Made by a program: the position numbers and the translations under genes. The notes under the pieces were generated by a model that was not told the origin of the DNA, did no database searches, and saw only the letters and a program-made list of their open reading frames with translations. From the NCBI RefSeq assembly GCF_002770725.1, contig NZ_NQVN01000022.1:1-64000 (forward strand): a DNA stretch of 64,000 nucleotides. Direction: 5' to 3'. The stretch is from Pleomorphomonas carboxyditropha (GTDB taxonomy: Bacteria > Pseudomonadota > Alphaproteobacteria > Rhizobiales > Pleomorphomonadaceae). Positions 8,485-15,994 of the stretch are shown here, in pieces; positions within the stretch are counted from its first letter, which is position 1; each line of letters begins with the position of its first letter.

Positions 8485-8700
8485 ATGTGCCCGACCGATC
8501 CCTTCTCCGTTGACCCAGGTGGCGAACCAGCGCCGGAAAACGACCTGTCCTTCTTGCGGACGGCCGCGCGGCGCCTGATAGACGCCATCGCCGCCGAGCC
8601 GGTGCCCGAACGCTTGCGCGGCCTGGCGATCGAGCTCGGCAGGGCGCTCGATCACCAGCGTCGGACAGGGGCGGAGGAGGACTCGGCGCCGCAAGGCTGA
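8485..8700 (+). CDS. Small protein resembling the NepR anti-sigma factor
   Basis: 71 aa. The central segment RRLIDAIAAEPVPERLRGLA resembles the conserved helix of NepR, the anti-sigma factor that holds EcfG and whose signature is LRxxYxxVVxEPVPxRFxxLL. The key EPVP-x-R pattern is intact, but the Tyr is absent. It lies in the same stress cluster as an ECF sigma factor (9526-10002), although not adjacent to it as nepR usually is. The ATG at 8485 has a poor ribosome site. A strong terminator 41 nt after the stop supports the idea that it is a real gene. An unrelated small rhizobial protein is the alternative. Confidence 0.5.
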   Translation: MCPTDPFSVDPGGEPAPENDLSFLRTAARRLIDAIAAEPVPERLRGLAIELGRALDHQRRTGAEEDSAPQG

Positions 8701-8741
8701 GCCGCCGAACCGGCAGAAGACACACCCTTTTCAAATGGCTT

Positions 8742-8772
8742 GCCGCCACGCGACGCGTGGCGGCCTGTTTTT
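8742..8772 (+). terminator. Rho-independent terminator after the NepR-like gene
   Basis: A 9-bp stem, GCCGCCACG with CGTGGCGGC, around a 5-nt loop, followed by CTGTTTTTTT on the plus strand. Confidence 0.8.
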
Positions 8773-8798
8773 TTGCGGGCGATCGACAGCCGGCCGCC

Positions 8799-9305
8799 TC
8801 ACCGGCGAGCGGGAAGGCCGGCCTCGTCGCGGGCGAGGAAGATCCGCGTCGTCTGGTCCAGGTGATCGAACAGCCAATCGGCCATGTCCTGCTCCTCGGC
8901 AAGATTCTGCTCGAAGACGGGAATCGCCGTGGTGTCCTCGAGGACCGAGGCGGTGGAGATCAGCACCTTGTAGGCGGAGATTTCCATCTGTTCGAAGGTG
9001 TAGCTGGCCATGGCGCCCTTGACGACCTCGTCGTCGGCGAACATGCCGCTCAGCGCCTGCCCGAGGGCGGAGGCCTTGCCGAGCGTGTCCTTTACCACGG
9101 AGGCGCCGCTGTCGCGGCCTTCCAGCAGCTTGCGGAGAGCCTCGGCCTGCCGTTGGGTCTCCGTCACATGCTGCTCTATCCGCGCGCACAGGACCGGGTA
9201 GTTCTCGAGGCGCGACAGCATGCCGCGCATCATGGTGAGGGCCTGCTCCTCCATGGCATGGGCATCACGAAGCCATGCCAGATAGTGTTCACGGATATCG
9301 TCCAT
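8799..9305 (-). CDS. DUF892 ferritin-like protein, second copy
   Basis: 168 aa, another YciE/YciF-type helical bundle but quite different from the first copy. Candidate metal-ligand Glu/His positions are in AHAMEEQALTMM near residue 17, RIEQHVTETQRQAE near 42, FEQMEISAYKVL near 100, and NLAEEQDMADWL near 135. The ATG at 9305 follows AGGAGGGCGAGACC. A longer reading frame to 9539 has no matching domain or ribosome site and overlaps the promoter, so I rejected it. An EcfG-type promoter lies at 9453-9477. Two such proteins in one regulon suggest roles at different stages or in different metal/oxidant conditions. Confidence 0.85.
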   Translation of the reverse strand: MDDIREHYLAWLRDAHAMEEQALTMMRGMLSRLENYPVLCARIEQHVTETQRQAEALRKLLEGRDSGASVVKDTLGKASALGQALSGMFADDEVVKGAMASYTFEQMEISAYKVLISTASVLEDTTAIPVFEQNLAEEQDMADWLFDHLDQTTRIFLARDEAGLPARR

Positions 9306-9452
9306 TGGTCTCGCCCTCCTGGGATATGGCGACAAACTCTCGTCACGCGTCTCGGGAGGAAGGAGAGAGGCCGCCTCGCTTTCAGATCGTCCGCGCTCCA
9401 GGCGGACCGTTGCGGCTACCGCTCCCGCATCCTTACGGCATGTGAAGAATCC

Positions 9453-9477
9453 AACCGACAACGGCGGGAGAAGTTCC
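9453..9477 (-). promoter_or_regulatory. EcfG-type promoter for the second DUF892 gene
   Basis: On the minus strand GGAAC (9477-9473) is followed by 17 nt and GTT (9455-9453). This gives a 5' leader of about 140 nt before the ATG at 9305. Confidence 0.68.
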
Positions 9478-9525
9478 GTCCTCCTGACCCCGTCGTCGAA
9501 AATCGGCGCAGGATCATTGGTCTGG

Positions 9526-10002
9526 CTAGATTTCTTCACCGAGGGCGGCGCGCAGCATCCGGCGCCCGCGATTGATGCGGCTCTTGATCGTGCCGATGTC
9601 GCAATCGAGAATCTCGGCGGCGTGGGCGTAGCTCTCCTCGAGCACCACCACCAGCACGATGGCTTCCCGATAATGGACGGGCAGTTGCTCCAGGGCGCGC
9701 TCCAGCTCGTTGATCCGCACCTGCCACTCCTGATGCGCCGAGACCGCCGGCTGCTGCGACGCGCAGTCCTCGTCGCCCGTCCGCTCCCTCGCCCGCTTGA
9801 TGCAGTTGGAATAGAAGCGGTTGCGCATGATGGTGAACAGCCAGGCCCGCAAATTGGTGCCGGGGGTGTAGCTGGATATGTTTTCGATGGCTCTCAGCAG
9901 GGTTTCCTGCACCAGATCGTCGGCATCGGTGGCGTTGCCGCACAGGGAGCGCGCAAAGGCACGCATGGCAGGCAAATAGGTAAGAATATCATCGGACATC
10001 AT
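9526..10002 (-). CDS. ECF-type RNA polymerase sigma factor, EcfG-like
   Basis: 158 aa. Region 2 (residues about 10-75: AFARSLCGNATDADDLVQET, then LRAWLFTIMRNRFYSN) and region 4 (about 100-155: ALEQLPVHYREAIVLVVVLE, then YAHAAEILDCDIGTIKSRIN) are complete with no extra domains. The short two-domain layout and the LRAWLFTIMRNRFY motif fit the EcfG (ECF15) group, which directs the general stress response in Alphaproteobacteria. No PhyR gene is in the window. Four nearby GGAAC-N17-GTT promoters are its likely targets. Its own upstream region contains GGAAC but not with correct spacing. Start ATGATG at 10002. Confidence 0.82.
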   Translation of the reverse strand: MMSDDILTYLPAMRAFARSLCGNATDADDLVQETLLRAIENISSYTPGTNLRAWLFTIMRNRFYSNCIKRARERTGDEDCASQQPAVSAHQEWQVRINELERALEQLPVHYREAIVLVVVLEESYAHAAEILDCDIGTIKSRINRGRRMLRAALGEEI

Positions 10003-10340
10003 GATGCGCTTTGAGTATCGAGCCGATGTGAAACCAAGCGGGCGCTCCCGAAGAGGCCACCAGCTTAATCGGATGGAACACCCCCAACTGAATTCCTCAG
10101 ATACGAAACGGTTCCGTCGCCCGTCCCTTGCGTGCCGATTTTGATGCCGGACGCCGAGGACGGGCGGCACGGGCCGGTGGTTCGACGAACGGCTTGGGAA
10201 CTATTGCCGCTACGGAACGTTGAACAGCCGGAGCCGAGATGTCGCAGACGCCGTCTCCGCCCTTCTCCAAAGTCGCCGGCCGGTTGCCGTCTCCCGGCTC
10301 CGCTTGACCGGTACTGACCCCAACGTCCGAGGAGATCCCG
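10003..10340. other. Divergent intergenic region between the sigma factor and the PepSY-like gene
   Basis: 338 bp with no supportable gene. It holds the EcfG-type promoter at 10197-10221 reading right, and presumably the sigma factor promoter reading left, which I could not place. Confidence 0.4.
10197..10221 (+). promoter_or_regulatory. EcfG-type promoter for the 10341-11350 operon
   Basis: GGAAC at 10197-10201, a 17-nt spacer, GTT at 10219-10221. The first gene begins about 120 nt downstream. Confidence 0.65.
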
Positions 10341-10718
10341 ATGAAGCTCGCCTCACTCTGCATGGCCACGGTTATCGCCTTCGGCGGTAGCGCGCTTGCC
10401 CAGACGACCACGCCGGCGCCGGACGATCCGGCCGCGCCCATCGCGCCGACCGAGCCGGCAACGCCCGCTCCCGATCCGGCGGCTCCCACGGCGCCGAACA
10501 CGCCGCCGGCGCAGACGACACCGTCCGACGAAAACCTGACGCCGGGCGCCAACAGCTTCACCGAAGCGCAGGCCCGCTCCTGGCTCGAGGATGCCGGCTA
10601 CACCGACGTCAGCGGCCTCGTCCAGTCCGAGGACGGCATCTGGCGCGGCCACGCCCGCCGCAACGGTGCGACCGTCAGCGTCGGCGTCGACTACAAGGGC
10701 ACCATCAGCACGGATTGA
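10341..10718 (+). CDS. Secreted small protein with Pro/Ala linker and PepSY-like C-terminus
   Basis: 125 aa. A cleavable signal peptide (MKLASLCMATVIAFGGSALA, cleavage likely after ALA) is followed by a 50-residue Pro/Ala/Thr-rich linker. The C-terminal 60-residue domain (SFTEAQARSWLEDAGY, then VSGLVQSEDGIWRGHA, then VSVGVDYKGTI) resembles PepSY-like periplasmic domains common in rhizobia. The role is unknown, possibly sensing or inhibition in the envelope under stress. AGGAGATCCCG precedes the ATG. The upstream EcfG promoter and the next gene 53 bp downstream suggest a two-gene stress operon. Confidence 0.75.
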   Translation: MKLASLCMATVIAFGGSALAQTTTPAPDDPAAPIAPTEPATPAPDPAAPTAPNTPPAQTTPSDENLTPGANSFTEAQARSWLEDAGYTDVSGLVQSEDGIWRGHARRNGATVSVGVDYKGTISTD

Positions 10719-10771
10719 GGCGCCGCCTCCATCCCGAACGAAAATTCCGACCAACTGGGAAGGATAGCATC

Positions 10772-11350
10772 ATGAGCACCCATACCCGACTTTACGACAC
10801 GTGGTCAGACGCCATGGTGGTGGTGGACAGGCTCCGCGCTGCCCGAATTTCCAATGACGACATTTCCGTCATTTCGCCCGAAAGCGACGAGAACCGCGTC
10901 AGCGACGGCGCCGAGGCCACCGCGGCCGGCTCCGGCATCGGCGCCGTGCTGGGCGGCGGCGCCGGCGCGCTCGCCGGTGTCGGCCTGCTGGCCATCCCCG
11001 GCCTCGGTCCGATCGTGGCGACCGGCTGGTTCGTTTCGACCCTGGCGGGTCTCGCCGCCGGCGCGGTCGCCGGCGGCGTGGCCGGCGGCATCGTCGATGC
11101 GCTGACCAGCTCGGGCCTGTCGTCCGAGGAGGCGCAGGTCTACGCCGAGGCCATCCGCCGCGGCGGCACGATGGTCACCGTGCGTGCCGACGACAGTCAG
11201 GATGCGCTGGTGGCGCGCCTGCTCGACGAGACACCGCCCGTCGACATCGCGGAGCGGGAACGGGTTTATCGCGAGAGCGGCTGGACCGGCTACGACCCGG
11301 ACGTGGTGCCGCCGGTCGATGATCCGACGCGTCGCCCGCCGCTGATCTGA
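10772..11350 (+). CDS. General-stress protein with Gly-rich hydrophobic core (GSP17M-like)
   Basis: 192 aa. The N-terminus (residues 1-40: THTRLYDTWSDAMVVVDRLR) matches the general-stress GSP17M-like fold that probes a beta-alpha-beta surface. A long Gly/Ala-rich segment at about 55-110 (GIGAVLGGGAGALAGVGLLA) looks like a glycine-zipper membrane insertion. The region after about 120 contains EEAQVYAEAIRRGGTMVTVR. Such proteins accumulate under osmotic and heat stress; the molecular role is unclear. The ATG at 10772 follows GGAAGGA, and the longer frame from 10715 lacks support. Likely co-transcribed with 10341-10718. Confidence 0.75.
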   Translation: MSTHTRLYDTWSDAMVVVDRLRAARISNDDISVISPESDENRVSDGAEATAAGSGIGAVLGGGAGALAGVGLLAIPGLGPIVATGWFVSTLAGLAAGAVAGGVAGGIVDALTSSGLSSEEAQVYAEAIRRGGTMVTVRADDSQDALVARLLDETPPVDIAERERVYRESGWTGYDPDVVPPVDDPTRRPPLI

Positions 11351-11668
11351 TGCGTTTGCCTTTCGGCAAAAGTTGAACGCTGCCGTCCCTTCGGCCTCTC
11401 ACCGAGGCCGCAGCGGGCGGCAGTGCTTTATCGCGAACCGCCGATTGCGCGATCCAACTGCTGCCGGCCGTCGCCGTGGCCGCCAGTCGGCCGTTCGGAT
11501 CGCTCGCTCTCCCACATGATATTTAGCCGGCTTTTGATCGTAAGGGCGAACGGCTGTTCCACCGCGGGAGGGAACCCCGAGGCGCATGAAACGTTGACAC
11601 TCGTCACCGGCCACTTCCCGGTATTTCCGTCTTTTCCGGCTTTCGATCCCGCCGTTCGGGAGGATTTC
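11351..11668. other. Intergenic region
   Basis: 318 bp. It holds a weak stem-loop at 11355-11370 (TTTGCC/GGCAAA), possibly the end of the stress operon. I see no convincing gene or promoter otherwise. Confidence 0.35.
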
Positions 11669-12415
11669 ATGCGCCCAGAGTTCTTCGCAGGCGCCGACCG
11701 TCTCGACGCCATCCGCCGGGCCAATCGCCGCCGGCCCGTTTCGGTCGTCGAGGCCTTCGATCTCACGCCGCACATGCGCCGGGTGATCCTCCGGGAACTG
11801 GCGCCCTCCCCTGACGGGCCGGCAGGCGACGAGCCGGCGCGGCCGGCAGAGTGGATCAAGCTGCACGTGCCGTTTTCCGGCAGCGGTCGCAAGCACGGCC
11901 GCGCCTATACCATCCGCCAGCGGGCGGGCGGCACGCTCACCATCGACATGGCCGTCCACGGCGGTCTTTGTGCCGGTTGGGCCCGGCAGGCCCGCCCCGG
12001 CGACCGAGCGGAAATCTCCGGGCCGCGCCGGGGATTCAAGCTGGCCTGGCCACCCGGCGAGGTGCTGATGGGCGCCGACGAAACCGGCCTTGCCGCCGTC
12101 GCCAGCATCCTCGCCGGCCTGCCGCGCCAAACGCGAGGCGCCGTCTGGCTGGAGGTTCCCGACGAAGGCGATATCCAGCCGCTCGACGCGCCGCCCGCCG
12201 TCGCCATCCGCTTCCTGCCGCGCCGGACGGAGGCGCCCGGCCAGCCGCTGATGCGTGCGATGCGCGAGGCGCCGGTGGCGCCGGCGACGACGGTCTGGGT
12301 GGCGGCCGAACGCACCGCCGCGCTGGAGCTGCGCGAGCACTTCGAAGCGGCGCTGCCCGGCGAGCGGGTCTACACCTCCGGCTACTGGCGCCTGCCATGC
12401 GGCGTGCCGAGGTGA
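11669..12415 (+). CDS. Siderophore-interacting protein (NADPH-dependent ferric reductase family)
   Basis: 248 aa. A FAD-binding domain (residues about 15-110: VVEAFDLTPHMRRVILREL, then the flavin motif RAYTIR near 80) is followed by a SIP NAD(P)H domain (GADETGLAAVASILAGLP near 132) and a C-terminal SGYWR motif of the family. These cytosolic enzymes reduce ferric siderophore complexes to release iron. The ATG at 11669 is preceded by GGGAGGATTTC; upstream in-frame codons do not align with the family. The following gene on the opposite strand ends 8 bp away and has iron-box-like palindromes upstream, so this area may respond to iron. Confidence 0.85.
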   Translation: MRPEFFAGADRLDAIRRANRRRPVSVVEAFDLTPHMRRVILRELAPSPDGPAGDEPARPAEWIKLHVPFSGSGRKHGRAYTIRQRAGGTLTIDMAVHGGLCAGWARQARPGDRAEISGPRRGFKLAWPPGEVLMGADETGLAAVASILAGLPRQTRGAVWLEVPDEGDIQPLDAPPAVAIRFLPRRTEAPGQPLMRAMREAPVAPATTVWVAAERTAALELREHFEAALPGERVYTSGYWRLPCGVPR

Positions 12416-12422
12416 AGCAGGC

Positions 12423-13832
12423 TCACGGCCCGGCGAGGCCGCGCTGGCGCAGCCAGTCCCGCATTTCCGAGATTTCGCGCGTCTGCGTATCGATGATCTC
12501 GCGGGCGAAATGCTGGTTCTGCGGGTCCTTGCCGAATTCGAGCACGGTTTCCGCCATGTCGATCGCCCCCTGATGGTGCGGGATCATGCCGCGCACGAAG
12601 GCGACGTCCGGATCGGGATCGGCGATGCCGCTCATCATCGGACCGTGCATGCGGTCCATGGCGGCGCCATAGGCGGCCCCGGCGCTCACCGCATCGGCAA
12701 CGCCGTCGCTCATGCCGGTGACGCCGTGCGGATGCTCGGCGTTCGGCGTGTGGGTGAGACGCTCGACCGGTGCGGCGCCGACGTTGCCCTGCGCGCCGTA
12801 GATGGCGATGTGCAGGCCCCAGTAACCGGCAACGAAGACGACCAGCGCCGCCGCGAGGCCGGCCGGCACGCCGGCGAGCGCCCTTTTCACCGCCGGCAGG
12901 AAATGCACCTCGCGGGTGCGGTCGGCGGCGATCGCCACGATGATCGCCATGATCAGCGCGTGGCCGATCAGGTCGACGCGGCCGAAGGGATAGACGGCGG
13001 CATTGAAGATGACGAACAGGGCGATGGCCGACAGCCGGCGCACCAGCGGTGTCCAGATCAGGCCGAAGCCCATGGTGAACTCGGCGACGCCGGCCATCGG
13101 AATGAAGACGTCGCGCGGCATGCCGAAGGTCAGGAACGGCTTTTCCACGACCAGCGGATAGAACCAGTCGGGATAGGCGAACTTTTCGAGGCTCGACCAC
13201 ATCAGTGCGATGGCGACGCCCCAGCGCAGCACCTCGAAGCGGCGTTGGCGCCAGTCCGGATTCGGCAGCGCCTCCAGCACCAGGTAGCCGGCGACGCCGA
13301 CGCCGAGCGCCAGATAGTCCAGCAGATGGAAGATGTCGTAATCGCGGAGCGCCAGCAGCCACAGGCCGATGATGCCGGCGGCGGCGAGCGGCTGGGTACG
13401 GCGCGAGAAGATCAGCGCGGCGATCAGCAACTGCATCCACGACACCCATTCGGCCGGCGTCTTGAGGTCGGGCGTCAGATAGACGCCGCCGATGGCGAAG
13501 ATGGCGACGAAGAAGGCGCCGATGACCACGCGGACGAAATCGTCGAGCCGCAGCCACAGCGGATTGGTGGCGCGGTCGAGGCCCTGCAGGATCACTTCGC
13601 CGGCCGGCGAGCGCTCGACCAAGCGGGTGGCGATGAAGAAGACCAGCACGAGGACGATGCCGGTCCAGAACCAGGCGTTGGTCAGCGTCGCCGACACCGG
13701 CTGCGGCGGCGCGCCGACAATATAGGGCGCGAACCATTTGACGTGGGCGACGGCGGGCGAGGCGGCGAGCAGCGGCAGCACGGCCGCGCCGATAAGCGGT
13801 AGGGTGCTTCTAGAGGGAAATGGCATTCTCAT
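12423..13832 (-). CDS. Polytopic membrane protein fused to a C-terminal DUF305 domain
   Basis: 469 aa. A signal-like first segment (LPLIGAAVLPLLAASPAVA) is followed by about eight hydrophobic segments to residue 350. These include DoxX-like features (GVAEFTMGFGLIWTPLVRRL and PFGRVDLIGHALIM). The last 100 residues form a DUF305 domain (FVRGMIPHHQGAIDMAETVL), a helical ferritin-like or metal-binding fold usually found as a separate periplasmic protein with copper or silver genes. The start at 13832 is set by GGAGAGCTGCG. Two iron-box-like palindromes lie 155-210 bp upstream. The function is unknown; metal handling at the membrane is an inference. Confidence 0.75.
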   Translation of the reverse strand: MRMPFPSRSTLPLIGAAVLPLLAASPAVAHVKWFAPYIVGAPPQPVSATLTNAWFWTGIVLVLVFFIATRLVERSPAGEVILQGLDRATNPLWLRLDDFVRVVIGAFFVAIFAIGGVYLTPDLKTPAEWVSWMQLLIAALIFSRRTQPLAAAGIIGLWLLALRDYDIFHLLDYLALGVGVAGYLVLEALPNPDWRQRRFEVLRWGVAIALMWSSLEKFAYPDWFYPLVVEKPFLTFGMPRDVFIPMAGVAEFTMGFGLIWTPLVRRLSAIALFVIFNAAVYPFGRVDLIGHALIMAIIVAIAADRTREVHFLPAVKRALAGVPAGLAAALVVFVAGYWGLHIAIYGAQGNVGAAPVERLTHTPNAEHPHGVTGMSDGVADAVSAGAAYGAAMDRMHGPMMSGIADPDPDVAFVRGMIPHHQGAIDMAETVLEFGKDPQNQHFAREIIDTQTREISEMRDWLRQRGLAGP

Positions 13833-14163
13833 CGCAGCTCTCCATCGACACGCGGGCTCACGCCTTCCAGCGTCCCGACTGCGCGGACGACATCTGTTGT
13901 CCCGACCGGCCACCAACAGCCCAGTTTCAGCCGGAGCACGACCCCAAGTGATCGTCCACGTTGCCCACAGCTCGATTTATCGATAACTTGAGAATAATTC
14001 TCAAGTTAGCATTACACCGCACTTGATTAGAATCATTCCTAGTAGCGGGAGGTCCGGAAACCCTAGATCGTCGTGCGTCCTGACGGACGCAAGATGACGA
14101 TCTAGTCCCTTGTCGTTGCATCGGATTTTCCGAAAACCGGAGTCCACTTTTCGGTCCGGTGCT
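13833..14163. other. Intergenic region between the DUF305 fusion and the TetR gene
   Basis: About 330 bp with no gene. It contains the two iron-box-like palindromes (13986-14041) and palindromic repeat copy C (14120-14164). Confidence 0.5.
13986..14041 (-). promoter_or_regulatory. Two iron-box-like (Irr/Fur-family) palindromes
   Basis: A perfect 21-bp palindrome, ACTTGAGAATaATTCTCAAGT, at 13986-14006 and a second related site, TTAGAATCATTCCTA, at 14027-14041. Both resemble the TTnAGAAnnnTTCTnAA boxes bound by Irr/Fur-family regulators in rhizobia. They sit upstream of the membrane-DUF305 gene. Confidence 0.5.
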
Positions 14164-14164
14164 C
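14120..14164. repeat. Short intergenic palindromic repeat, copy C
   Basis: GCATCGGA and TCCGGTGC arms around AAAACCGGAGTCCACTTTT, in reverse orientation to copy B. It abuts the stop codon of the TetR gene. Confidence 0.65.
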
Positions 14165-14757
14165 TAGTGTTGCTTTGCGAGCAGGCCCGACGCCAAGGCC
14201 AGAAAAGCCTCCTGCGCTTTCGGCAGCACGTCTTCCGGCTTGTCGCTGGCGGCGATCCAAAGCGCAGCGTTGAGAGCGGCCCCACTGACGAGTCGCGCCG
14301 CCGCCTCCGCATCGAGCGGTTTCACCACTCCCTGTTCGACGAGGCGCTCCATCGCTTGCCTGGTGGCTTGCAGGCAGCGGCTCTGGCTCGGCCATTGCGA
14401 GGGATCGCCAAGTACCGCTGGGCCGTCGAGGAGAACGATGCGCTGGACCTCGGGATTGAGCGCCATTTCAATGTAGGCGGCGCCCTCCGCCAGCATACCT
14501 TGCCAATCGTCGCCCGACCGAGACCCAATCTCTTGGGCGCGCGAGGCCATTTCCGAGTCGATCTGATCGACGACGGCGGCGAGGAGGCCGCGCTTGTCGC
14601 CGAAGTTATGGTAGAGCGCACCGCGCGTCAGTCCGACACTGGCCGTCAGCTCGTCCATGGAGGCGGCGGAATAGCCCTTTTCTGCGAATGCCTTTCGGGC
14701 GGCCGCGACGAGCTTGGCGCGGTTCTCCTCCATGGTCTCTAGACGTCGCTTAGCCAT
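14164..14757 (-). CDS. TetR-family transcriptional regulator
   Basis: 197 aa. The N-terminal helix-turn-helix is clear (AARKAFAEKGYSAASMDELT, then GLTRGALYHNFGDKRGLLAA, residues about 17-65). The C-terminal 120 residues form a helical ligand domain of the AefR/TetR_C type with no recognisable ligand motif. It is divergent from the Rid protein at 14921. The 164-bp gap between them contains three copies of ATACG-N3-CGTAT (14778, 14802, 14828), one overlapping a TTGACA hexamer. It very likely represses both itself and the Rid gene. Confidence 0.9.
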   Translation of the reverse strand: MAKRRLETMEENRAKLVAAARKAFAEKGYSAASMDELTASVGLTRGALYHNFGDKRGLLAAVVDQIDSEMASRAQEIGSRSGDDWQGMLAEGAAYIEMALNPEVQRIVLLDGPAVLGDPSQWPSQSRCLQATRQAMERLVEQGVVKPLDAEAAARLVSGAALNAALWIAASDKPEDVLPKAQEAFLALASGLLAKQH

Positions 14758-14777
14758 TCTTCACGCCCATATTCACA

Positions 14778-14840
14778 TACGTTCCGTATATCAACTTGAC
14801 ATACGCAGCGTATGCGGATTAGCTCACATACGCAGCGTAT
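14778..14840. promoter_or_regulatory. Three TetR operators and overlapping promoter
   Basis: ATACG-NNN-CGTAT occurs at 14778-14790, 14802-14814 and 14828-14840, spaced 24 and 26 bp. TTGACA at 14797-14802 followed 17 nt later by TTAGCT forms a rightward promoter whose -35 box touches operator 2. Confidence 0.75.
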
Positions 14841-14920
14841 ATCAAACGATGGAATGCGAGAAGCTCCCGTGACGGCGGCGAGCCTGCCCAACCCCAGCAA
14901 TAATCAATGGAGAGATCGAA

Positions 14921-15325
14921 ATGGCCCAACGCGACGCCGTCTTCCCAGCCAACCGACACGCGCTCTATGAAGAGCACGGCTATTCCGCCGCGATCCGCAC
15001 GGGCGACCTGCTGTTCGTATCCGGACAGGTGAGCAGCCGCGCCGACGGATCGCCGGAGCCGGACTTCCGCCGCCAAGTCGAACTGGCCTTCGAAAATCTC
15101 GGCGCGACGCTGCAAGCGGCCGGCTGCACTTTCGACGATATCGTCGACGTGACGACCTTCCACACCGACCCGGAAAACCAGTTCGCGGCGATCATGGCCG
15201 TCAAGCAGCAGATCTTCAGCCAGCGCCCCTACCCCAACTGGACAGCCGTCGGCGTGAACTGGCTCGCCGGCTTCGATTTCGAGATCAAGGTGATCGCCCG
15301 GATTCCCGCTGCGGCAGAGGCGTGA
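14921..15325 (+). CDS. Rid-family (RidA/YjgF/YER057c) protein
   Basis: 134 aa, a single Rid domain (GDLLFVSGQVSSRADG, AFENLGATLQAAGCTFDDIV, VTTFHTDPENQF, FEIKVIARIP). Archetypal RidA hydrolyses reactive enamine/imine intermediates using an Arg in the segment before the final strands. Here that position reads PNWTAVGV with no Arg, so this is likely one of the Rid subfamilies with another or no deaminase activity. GGAGAGATCGAA precedes the ATG. It is divergent from a TetR gene and under three shared operators, suggesting induction by a small molecule that it may help degrade. Confidence 0.85.
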   Translation: MAQRDAVFPANRHALYEEHGYSAAIRTGDLLFVSGQVSSRADGSPEPDFRRQVELAFENLGATLQAAGCTFDDIVDVTTFHTDPENQFAAIMAVKQQIFSQRPYPNWTAVGVNWLAGFDFEIKVIARIPAAAEA

Positions 15326-15468
15326 CGCCCGGAGCTCCGGGCGCATCGTGGCCGTGACGCGATCGGCCTTCCGGTGCGCTGTAGGGGAGAGAAATTGACC
15401 GCTTGTTCCCGAACAGATCTAGGCAGGTGTCTTCCTGTGCCGCAGCTTGGCACCATTGCCGCGTAGGC

Positions 15469-15495
15469 AAAAAGAAACCCCGCCGAAGCGGGGTT
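15469..15495 (-). terminator. Rho-independent terminator of the toxin-antitoxin operon
   Basis: ACCCCGC/GCGGGGT forms a 7-bp GC-rich stem around a 4-nt loop. On the minus strand it is followed by TTCTTTTT, 35 nt past the antitoxin stop codon. Confidence 0.82.
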
Positions 15496-15528
15496 CAATC
15501 GGACACCAAAGCGCTATGCTCAGTCGAG

Positions 15529-15984
15529 CTACGCGGCAATCTTGTGCCAGCCATCCTGCTCTTTTCTGAGCCGAAGTTCATGCTCCGCAATCTCCGCATC
15601 CAACTTTGTTATACGGTTGATGATCGCGGAGAACTCAGTGTTGCCATCCAGATAGTTGATATAGGCGAGGCGAAGCAGACGCTCGGCAGACTTATTGGCA
15701 ACTGCTTTGTCTCGGCCCTTTTCCCATTTCGCGACGGCTTGTTCGGTAACTCCTAGAATGGCTCCGAGGGACTTTTGCGAAAGGTCGAGCTCGACCCGCA
15801 AAAACCTGAATTCAGCACCATTGAGCGTACGCGGCTGGGCAACTAGCCAGCGACCAATTGCCTCGTGAAGACCACGAACATTCTTGAACGAGATCAGCTC
15901 GCCGTAGCTCGGGTGGTTTTCGATGATGTAGCCGTCTTCCAGCCACACATTATCGAGGCCGGATTCGGTGTAGTGATAGCTCAT
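15529..15984 (-). CDS. Helix-turn-helix antitoxin of a DUF4258-type toxin-antitoxin pair
   Basis: 151 aa. The N-terminal 60 residues (YHYTESGLDNVWLEDGY) form a conserved segment found on antitoxins paired with DUF4258 toxins. Residues about 65-90 form an XRE-type helix-turn-helix (LDLSQKSLGAILGVTEQAVAKWE). The rest is helical. It starts 10 bp after the toxin stop codon, toxin first, as in higBA-like pairs. It should neutralise the toxin and autorepress the operon. Its base composition is lower in GC than neighbours, suggesting horizontal gain. Confidence 0.82.
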   Translation of the reverse strand: MSYHYTESGLDNVWLEDGYIIENHPSYGELISFKNVRGLHEAIGRWLVAQPRTLNGAEFRFLRVELDLSQKSLGAILGVTEQAVAKWEKGRDKAVANKSAERLLRLAYINYLDGNTEFSAIINRITKLDAEIAEHELRLRKEQDGWHKIAA

Positions 15985-15994
15985 TACCCGCTCC

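Noticed and set aside
12255-13802. 515-codon plus-strand frame opposite the membrane-DUF305 gene
   Set aside because: Composition is typical of antisense high-GC shadows (His, Arg, Gly, Asp-rich); the minus strand encodes a clear protein.
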